From positions 6,927,136-6,991,135 of the forward strand of contig NC_073746.1 of NCBI RefSeq assembly GCF_029784135.1: 64,000 nt of DNA, in the 5' to 3' direction. The notes under the pieces are model-generated. The model was not told the DNA's origin and did not search any database. It worked only from the letters and a program-made list of their open reading frames with translations. Positions 56,373 to 64,000 of this stretch are shown here, piece by piece. The DNA is from Toxorhynchites rutilus septentrionalis (taxonomy: Eukaryota > Arthropoda > Insecta > Diptera > Culicidae). Within the stretch, counting starts at the first letter, position 1, and every line of letters begins with the position of its first letter. The position numbers and the translations under genes are program-made.

Positions 56373-57181
56373 TTTCTAAAAGAAAAATGAATTAACTGTT
56401 TTTTTTATATCAAAGCTTGTTTTGTACCTTTAACCAAACCCGAAGTACAACTGTTTTATGATTCCGGATTCTGAATGAAATCATGGGAAAGGTTGGCTTC
56501 GTGTTCTAGTTGAATTTATTCATTAACCATACTCAAAGAGCAACACAATAAAGTAATATGCTGCCCTTGTTTGTATAGGAGACGTAAGCGACAAAATGAA
56601 CAAAATTGGCTTTTCGTCGTTATGTATTCTACGCAATGTAATACGTTTGCTTAACATGCAAACAAACATTTTTTGTTCGAAAACATTTGAGCAATTTTGG
56701 AAAAACCTTGCCGAAAAATCACTGTTTGTCCGCATAACAGACGTAGTTCCATACAGCTTTCATACATCGTTCGAAAATCAACAGTTATCAGTATTATGTG
56801 CTATAAGCTAAATCTACATTTGAATCACATTATTTGTAGAGTCCAAACCTGCCTGTCACGATAGTGTCTTATAACGTATTATAATACACTGCACTGCGAC
56901 GAACACAAGTAATTGTGTTTTTTAATGTTATAATTACCTATATTTCTGTATTTGAATCTTCAAGTAGATAATGAAACAACAAGATCAGTAGTAAAATTAA
57001 AATAATATTGGTTCTTAGCATTATAACTCCTCGAATTATTCCACATACTCAGTATTTACTCATACCGTTGGTGTAAGTCACTCTACCATCTTTATGCGAT
57101 TGATCGTGATATCGGTAAATCATGTTGCTAAAACTACCAACCTTGCAGATTGCCTTTACAAATTCAATTGATTGAAAAAGT
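56373..57181. other. Intergenic stretch without recognised gene
   Basis: AT-rich. The 70-residue frames on both strands at 56523-56811 overlap one another and have no motif. Confidence 0.35.
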
Positions 57182-58976
57182 CACAGGAGGGTTGTGTCCG
57201 AGACACGACCGCATAGTTGACGTAGGATTCCGTTAGGTTATCTGTTGATTTTGGATATGTTTGAAGCATTACATCGTTGAACTCTTTGATAATGATTTGG
57301 TGACCAAACGACCCGTTCTCGAGCGGGAACACACCTTGGTTTTTATTAATGAAAATTGAAATAAATCGTTTCATATATCAAGTAATTTTCAACACAACTG
57401 CTATCATTTATTTTACACTTACACTTGTGATAAATTTTTCACAATACACGATCAGTCATTGATATGCAATTCCACGAAGCAACATTTCGGTTGGAGCAAA
57501 AGCTCCCCCTACTATCATGTATTTGCAAAGCCGATTTCCCCCAGGCAGCTTGGTTTTGATGTCTCTGTTAGGGACCCGCCACACGTGTCGTAAATTTCGA
57601 CCAATCAGATGTGGTTATTTCCGTTAGGATAAGGGTTGAAATTTTTCAATAGTTCGATGGTTAGTTTCATGACATATATTATTATCTTCAATATAAAAAA
57701 TTGTTTTGGAGTGGCGAAATCGATTGACGCAAAAATTTCATCAATCCATCATGAAATGACTGAGCAATATGCGTTTAAAATTGGACAATTTTCACGATGT
57801 GCTCGATTTTCGATTTTCAATTTATATCCCAACATGTTCCCGAAAGACGTAATCCTGTTTTATAGAATTCCTTCATGCATTTGTCTGATACGGACTGTGT
57901 ATCGTTCGTTCTTGTTTTTGAAGGGACTTTAACCCAAAGGTCATTCGTCCCTAACGGGCTGTGTATGACTGGAGCGTTCCGTTATATACATGCATGCATA
58001 TGTCCTACGCTTCTTTTGCCAAATCCAGTAAAAGGTGGTTGATGAAACGTATGTTTTTGACGTGATACGTCCCATGTTAGTTGTTAGTAGAAAATGTAAA
58101 AATAAACAGTATTTTTGATCGGTTTTATGTAGTTTTTGTGGTAAGTGGAAAACAGTAAAATAAACTCTTTTGTTTCAAAACAAATTGATAGTCCTGAGAA
58201 GGACTGGAATGGTTTAATGGGTTGTACGGAATCTGCTGCGTTTCAGTCGGATGTAGCAGTTTAGTTTTGGGAGCGGTAGCTTTTACGGATTCGCTGATGC
58301 TTGCCTTGACTTTGGCGCCATCGGCTTCTGTGCGTCGATTTGCGAGGGTTTGATTGTCAGTGACGTCACCACCACGACGAGCTAAACGACGGATAGCGGG
58401 TGTGATACGATGCGATGCAATGAACTTCGCTCCTCTGCCTCCTTTGCCGCATCCAATTGTTGATGTGAAGAGGAGCGCACCAGCAATGCACACTAGATTT
58501 AATTCGATGCTCTGCTGCTTCCTCTTCTTTGCTCCCTTTGCCGCACTGCATCCATCGTTGGTTGTCGATGGCTTCCTCTCCTTTGCCGCACCGTATGGTG
58601 TTGGTTGATTTGTAGAGCACTGCACACTAGAAGCCCAGATGTTTGCCGATCTGAGCGTTGAACGAGAATGAGAAATCCGAGAGAACGAAAAAAGCGAAGC
58701 AGGCGAAAAAGAAATGACGTCAATTTTAATCAGTACCGTTTGGATAGGGGTTGAGATTTTTCAATTGTTCGATAGTTAATTACATGATATAAATTATTTT
58801 ATTCAAGGTGAAAAATTGTTATAGAGTGCCGCAATGTTTTGATGTAAAAATCTCATCAATCCGTCATGAACTGACTGAGCAATATGCGTTTGAAATTGGA
58901 CATTTTTCACGATGCGATCGATATTCGTTTTTCAATTTGTACCCCAATATGTTCCCGAAAGACGCAATCCTACGTC
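57182..58976 (-). mobile_element. Helentron-like element carrying histone H4-like fragment
   Basis: The hairpin end is on the left (57190-57210, then GACGTAGGATTCCG at 57219). The plain end GACGCAATCCTACGTC (58961-58976) is on the right, followed by an A-run. An internal direct repeat of about 250 bases (57630-57880 and 58740-58980) flanks a GC-rich, gene-like middle part at 58125-58735 holding the histone H4-like segment. The bounds are the outermost matching ends. It could instead be two overlapping insertions. Confidence 0.6.
58125..58625 (-). pseudogene. Chimeric fragment with histone H4 similarity
   Basis: A minus-strand open frame (about 166 codons) includes GKGGRGAK and ITPAIRRLARRGGD (about 58450-58360), which match the histone H4 segments GKGG-AK and ITKPAIRRLARRGGV, with the part between shortened. 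Downstream residues such as ESVKATAPKTK are histone-like in composition only. Upstream, a partly repeated segment (TGCGGCAAAGGAG, three times) precedes the match. It cannot form a histone fold. It looks like a captured and rearranged H4 piece inside a mobile element. Confidence 0.6.
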
Positions 58977-58984
58977 AAAAAAAT

Positions 58985-59447
58985 GAGTGAGTTATATCTA
59001 TGATATAACCGCAAGGTTGACGTGGGACTACCTTAGCTTAGCAATTGTTTGTTTGTATTGATTAAATTCTTGATTGAATTCCCGAACAATTTCCGAATTC
59101 AATTGAATTCAATATATTTGCTTTGTGAGTAAAAAGATTGAACAAATGCCATGTAACGTCAATTCATGCAATGTGACAGATTATGCTCTTCGTTACAAGT
59201 AAATTTAATGACAGTCCTATTACGTTTGGTATTATGCCTAGAACAAAATATGTGAACGGAAGAATTATCGATTATTTTATTTTACATTTCCCTCTGAAGT
59301 TTGATGCAATTGATGCAAACATCTTTCCGATCCAGTAAGAAATGTTCGAGTTGTAAGCATTCGAAATCTTCCATTTTTTCCTGTATATTCTGTGTTTAGG
59401 TTTTCATTTTACCTCCCATATATTCCGGTTAGACGTAGTCCCACGTC
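58985..59447 (-). mobile_element. Helentron-like element, deletion derivative
   Basis: The hairpin end at 58989 (GTTATATC...GATATAACC, then GACGTGGGACTACC at 59019) and plain end GACGTAGTCCCACGTC (59432-59447) match the element at 47343-48331. About half the interior is missing. It sits head to tail with the 57182-58976 element. Confidence 0.78.
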
Positions 59448-59566
59448 AAACACCTGCTTTTCTTATCATATCCCAGAGTATCCAGGAAAAAAGTACTATC
59501 ATAGACTCGCAACAAATCCAGAGCACCTTTTCCAGACATTTCACTAAATTTTCTCCAAACCTTTTG

Positions 59567-60573
59567 ACGTAGAACTACGTCTTTCAGGAAGGGTGCCAAA
59601 TCAGAAAACAGGTCACGTTTTTATGAAATAAAGTTAACGGTAATAACTATTTTCATTGTGAACGAATTCTCATGATTTGCATACCAATCGAATCAGAAAT
59701 TGTCTAAGATTTGTTTGATATGCTACATTACAATTCGCTAATCTCTAAACGGTTTAAATTCATGGAAACTGGAAGAATTTCCTTTTTTCCCATACATTTG
59801 TTCTGCCGATTTGTGTGTTAACCCTACCCGTATTTCGAATGCTTATAACTCGAACATTTCTTAACAGATCGGAAAGATGTTTGCATCAATTGATAGGAAA
59901 TATTTCTACGCGTCTATAAAATATATTTTTTAAATAAAATATTATTTTTTCATGAGAAGAACAATTGAATAACTGTAAAATGTCAAGCATTATCTAAACG
60001 CCCTAACTGCCAAGTTTTGATTGGCCCGATTAACGGTTTCCCCAACACAGACTTCAAAATCGATGTACCTGTGGAAATCCGCTCCGCAAATATACATTCG
60101 AGTAGGGGGTATTTTTGTTCCCACCGAGCTGTGTTTCCCTAACACGGACTTCTAAATGAATGTGCCTGGGGGAGTCCGCTTTGCAAATACATGCAAGTCG
60201 GGAGTATTTTTTGGTGTTGAGTACTTTTGTACTCGCTTGTCGTTGTGCAGACCTGAATATGTTTCCCTAAAACGTACTTTTAAACCGAGAAGCCTGGGAA
60301 AATCGTCATTTCAGATACTAGGGGTGAATGAACTTTCGCGGTTCGAGAACTACGTAAACATGAGATGTGCAATATATTCAGAGGGAAATGTAAAATACAG
60401 CATAATATCAAACGTAAAAGGACGTTCATCAAATTTATTTGTAACGAAGATTACAAAAGTTTCGATATATTCTAAAATAATATTCGGAGTGGTAAAAAAG
60501 TGGATTGCATAATGTAATTGCGTAGTTCTACGTCGAAAATATGCGGTCGTGTCCTAGATACAACCCCTTACAA
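59567..60573 (+). mobile_element. Helentron/HINE-like element, ~1 kb
   Basis: Starts GACGTAGAACTACGTC after a T-run. Ends GTAGTTCTACGTC (60522-60534), then a hairpin (CGGTCGTGTCC...GATACAACC, 60544-60565) and CCTTACAA before a T-run. It is the reverse-orientation partner of 24289-26645 and shows that element's sequence without the mariner insertion. Confidence 0.82.
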
Positions 60574-61014
60574 TTTTTTTATTGTACCTGATAACTAAAA
60601 CTACCGAAGGAGACGTTTTGACTAATATCGGAAATGTAAATACTAATGCTACAGACAGAGCAACCTGGTGATTACATCTAGCTATGCGAACAAATATTCA
60701 TTGGAACGATTGATTGTCCGCATAAATAGACGCAAACGTTTTCCAAATGGAAAAAATATGTTTTAATCCGCAAAATCTCCTAGGCCCTCTTTTTGATTTT
60801 TGCTGTATGTTTAGATTCGTCCCCGTTTTAGAAGTCCGTGTAGGGGAAACATATTCCGATCTGCACAAATGCAAGCGAGTAGTAAAGTACCTGTATTTGC
60901 AATGCCGATTTTCCCATACACCAAACGTCATCATTTATCAGTCATCCCAAACGAAATTACAGTCGAGATAACTGGACTGGACTGAGAAATATCAGCATTG
61001 ATCATTTTCTGGAT

Positions 61015-61145
61015 TCCTCGGTAGAGATGGACCGGGCGCTGGAATCTTTGTTTCATCAAGCGGTTGTCCTCGCCCGTAACAGAACAGTCCCGCTAGACCA
61101 AAATAGGTTTGATTTAATACCGAAGACAAAACCAGCAAACTAGGG
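61015..61145 (+). pseudogene. Jockey-type ORF2 linker fragment
   Basis: Reads MDRALESLFHQAVVLARNRT and VPLDQNRF in one frame, resembling the segment between endonuclease and RT in Jockey-type ORF2 proteins. Only about 40 residues are recognisable. Confidence 0.4.
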
Positions 61146-62443
61146 TAGGTTATCCAGGTCAAAAAATTAGAACCTAGGAATAAAAATTTTCAACAAAAAC
61201 CTCGCCAGATCCATCCCCATCCCAAACCAAGTTAAAGTGTTTCAAAAAACCCTATTCCAATTCCTCTGTTGGTCTTGTATGGGGATTCTGTTGAAAGTAA
61301 TTTTTTTATCACATCTATTGACAATTTGTGTTGTCACAACATTAAGGTTTGATATCACCAACTCTCAGGAGCCTCAATCAACAACAATGCTCATCACAAT
61401 TGTTTGTAATAAACGGGAAACCACTCTTTCATAACGGGTCAGTATTAGGTTTTTGCGTGAGATTTAGGGCGCGTTTTCTTAAACATCTACTTTATTTGTT
61501 AATTCATAGCGATGATCCAATGATTATTTATTACTCGGGTCGATTCATTCTACAATGTTTTCTTCTGACGTTGCACTACGTAATGGACATATAATTTAAG
61601 CGGTTAATTAGCTCACAAACATTTTTTTTTAGTTTGATTGTAGCAGAACGCCAATTTGAAAGCATGACCTTTCTATTGTAAAATAACTCACATTAAATAT
61701 TTGCTTGTTGAATCTTTTGCCCATTCAGTTAGTTTTTGCAGCCGTCATGCTGGTCAGAAAATTATGTTACATTCCGTCTGCTGCTTCATTCCATTGCATC
61801 TTTATTCTAAATTGTTTAAACATACTTTCTTCAAAAATGTGAAAATGAAGAACATTGTCCTCAATGTTAAAGTATTTCGTTCATGAGAAAGTTTTATCCA
61901 TTTTTAGATTTTGCTCATGAAGACTGTAACTGCTATTACGAGATAACATCCAAAATAGTACAGAGTTTCGCCAATAAGCCAGCCGACGGCTGTTGTTACG
62001 TAGCTCAAGAAGTTTTCTCAAGTTTTGTAAAGTCCCCGTCGAATTAATTTATTGGTTTGATGAAAAAAAAATTATTCTTTCGCATCGAAAGTGTCAAAAC
62101 AGGCGTTTTGTAATGTTTTATAAAATCATCTGTAATTTTGTAAATACTGCGGTAAGTTCAAATGTATTCAGGCAAATTTTTAGCCTAATGTATCCCCAAA
62201 ACATCTGTGAGCGTTTCATACCGATACGTTCAGCCGTTTTCTTTAGCCGATTTCTCAAAGTTTGGAGTAAATTAGAGGAACACTTAATCGCAAATCGTAC
62301 CAGAAGTACAAAATGCTATGCGACTCTCAGAATGGACGATTCGTAACTTTTGTCTTCATTCGTTTGTAGATACAATGATTTCAAAGAGTGAAAAATTTCA
62401 ATAAAATATTGGGAGTACAAATAAGTTTCCAGCGTTTTTTTTT
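61146..62443. other. Intergenic stretch without recognised gene
   Basis: AT-rich. A 117-residue plus-strand frame at 61993-62346 (FLKFCKVPVELIYWFDEKKI) has no motif I know and no start context. Confidence 0.35.
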
Positions 62444-63490
62444 GACGTAGGACTACGTCTTTCATTTCTATACCGGGGTGTAAAATCAAAGTTTCGAAAA
62501 CGAAAGCGTTACGCCGGAGACCGAGATTTTGAGCGTTAATAGCTCCTAAACAACTGAACGAAATGGAATGATAAACACTTCATTCGAAAGATAAAATGTC
62601 TACGCGTTCTATACTTGTTACTTTCTGATCCAAAAACTTGTTTCAATAGTCTTAAAATTGCTTTCAAAACAGGCTATTGAAATCACCAATTGGTATATAA
62701 GCGAGCGCCGCTCGGAAATCCACTCAGTTCAAATTGAACAGCGATTGGAGCATGTTGTCGCTGTTGTGGTGAAGCTCTTCGTTTATCATGAAAGCGCGGA
62801 TGAACGGTGTCACCAAGAGCCTGTTTGTCTGCCTTAGGCCAGAAGGGAATCCATCAGGAGGAGAGTGATGCCACAAACGGTTCCCCGGGAAGATCTCGAA
62901 GCAGCCGCTACACACACACACACACACACACATACACGCGCGGAATTCTTTCCGTTTGGATGCCATTCAGCATCGAGAAAGATCCGGAAAATAATCTATG
63001 TTTTCTATCCATGTAACACTGTGACCAAATATGTTTCAATCAAGTGCTACTAACAGATGGTTATCGAATTAGCATTAACCACTGGTGGGCTTCCAGTATC
63101 GAGGAAAATGTGGAAATATCTATTCGTTACTGAAAATAATCTGCCAGTTCCTCTGGGAATTTAAAATTACATTCATGTGAAAAACTTTATTTTAATGTTT
63201 TCTATCCATGTAACACTGTGACCAAATACATTTGGTTTTGTGATTTTTCAATCAATCGCAATTAACAGGATAGCTTTTGAAGATTATTCTTCCCCATCAG
63301 TAGGATATTTCCGTATCCAATATTGGATGCATAAAACCTTGTGCCTCCAACGTAACGCTCTCATTTTCGAAGTCCCCCAAATATTCATTTATTCAGAATG
63401 AATTCAGATTCAACTTCAAACAAATGATCTCTAAATCAACGATAGTCCTACGTCACCCTTGCGGTTATACCATAGATATAACCCACTTCC
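62444..63490 (+). mobile_element. Helentron/HINE-like element, short relative of 54090
   Basis: Starts GACGTAGGACTACGTC after a run of T. Ends TAGTCCTACGTC (63443-63454), a hairpin (GGTTATACC...GATATAACC, 63462-63482) and CACTTCCTG before a T-run. It keeps the TATATAAG (62694) and TCAGTT (62724) pair, a CA-repeat at about 62910-62932, and two decayed tandem units. Confidence 0.85.
62694..62729 (+). promoter_or_regulatory. Pol II-like core promoter carried by element
   Basis: TATATAAG and TCAGTT with 32-base spacing from the first T to the initiator A, identical in arrangement to the pair at 54340. Confidence 0.6.
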
Positions 63491-63524
63491 TGTTTTTTGA
63501 AAAGTTAAACGTTTTATTATAAAA

Positions 63525-64000
63525 AATGGTTGGGTTATGTCTTTTATATAACCGCAAGGTTGACGTGGGACTACGTTAGGTTAGTAATCGTTTGTTTGTA
63601 TTGATTCAATTTTTGATTAAATGAAACAATCTCCGAATTCAATTTAATTCATTATATTCGCTTTGTGAGTAAAGAGATTGAATAAATGCCATGTAAGGTC
63701 AATTCATGCATTGCAGTAGATTATGTCCTTCATTACAAGTAAATTGCAGCATTTTGCCTAATCATCAAATGGTATACGTAGAAATTCAGTGAGCAGAAGA
63801 TATGGAAGCATATCCTTCAATGCAATCTTGGATAACCGAGCCAAAGCGTTGTGTTCGTACCCGCTTTTGTAATCCGTGTTAGGAAAACACTTTTCGGAGT
63901 GCCAAAAAACGGGTGCAGAAGTATCCCCGGCTTGCATGAATCAGCAACTTCAACTTCTACTTTTCATACTATAGAAAATATTTTCATATCATCAGCAAAT
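63525..64000 (-). mobile_element. Helentron-like element, cut by window edge
   Basis: The hairpin end at 63533-63552 (GGTTATGTC...TATAACC), then GACGTGGGACTACG (63562) and an interior matching 47400-47560 and 59030-59200 (AGTAATCGTTTGTTTGTATT). The plain end lies beyond the window. It is arranged tail to tail with the 62444 element, about 40 bases apart. Confidence 0.75.

Noticed and set aside
58354..58608. Plus-strand secreted-protein ORF opposite the histone-like frame
   Set aside because: It is the antisense shadow of the GC-rich H4-like fragment and has no independent support.
1..64000. CRISPR array or bacterial defence system
   Set aside because: Repeats are transposon ends, SINEs or tandem satellites; spacing and unit sizes do not fit CRISPR, and the genes are spliced eukaryotic genes.

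Overview
The window is animal nuclear DNA, most likely from a mosquito of the Aedes/culicine type. The evidence is two spliced conserved animal genes with 57-66 bp introns, tRNA-derived SINEs with target-site duplications, two DD37E (ITmD37E-type) transposons, a DD34D mariner, CR1-, LOA- and Jockey-type non-LTR retrotransposons, and many MITE-like elements. No species marker is visible, so the organism call is inference.

Only two ordinary host genes are supported. A minus-strand CDC23/APC8 gene (40774-42705, two exons, 624 aa) encodes a TPR subunit of the anaphase-promoting complex. A plus-strand lysosomal phospholipase A2/LCAT-type lipase (50990-53228, five exons, 425 aa) has a signal peptide and a complete Ser-Asp-His triad. 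They point in different directions, are separated by about 8 kb of repeats, and have no evident functional link.

Layout. 1-1900: 5' part of a minus-strand Ty3/gypsy-like LTR retrotransposon. 2551-3596: minus-strand Jockey-type relic. 3615-4873: broken DD37E transposon. 5100-9590: CR1/Jockey-group retrotransposon with a PHD-like finger in ORF1, broken. 9648-10951: a different DD37E transposon with an intact 336-aa transposase. 10960-16430: LOA-like retrotransposon with endonuclease, RT, RNase H and a C-terminal zinc finger, broken. 16.4-40.4 kb: nested TIR elements, foldbacks, SINEs, a dead mariner nested in another element, captured host-gene-like fragments, and a second copy of the first DD37E element with an intact 339-aa transposase. 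40.7-53.2 kb: the two host genes and the repeats between them. 53.2-64 kb: mostly one family of non-autonomous elements.

The most interesting pattern is that family. Thirteen full or partial copies share one asymmetric architecture. One end is a palindrome-like GACGTAGGACTACGTC next to a T-run. The other end has the inverted motif GTAGTCCTACGTC, then about 8 bases, then a short hairpin, a few bases and another T-run. I infer a Helentron/HINE-like (rolling-circle) family. Copies carry tandem repeats, a histone H4-like fragment and TATA-plus-initiator core promoters, and two pairs lie head to tail. I saw no autonomous Rep/helicase gene, so this is a classification hypothesis. I found no prokaryotic-style system, CRISPR array or intact RNA gene.
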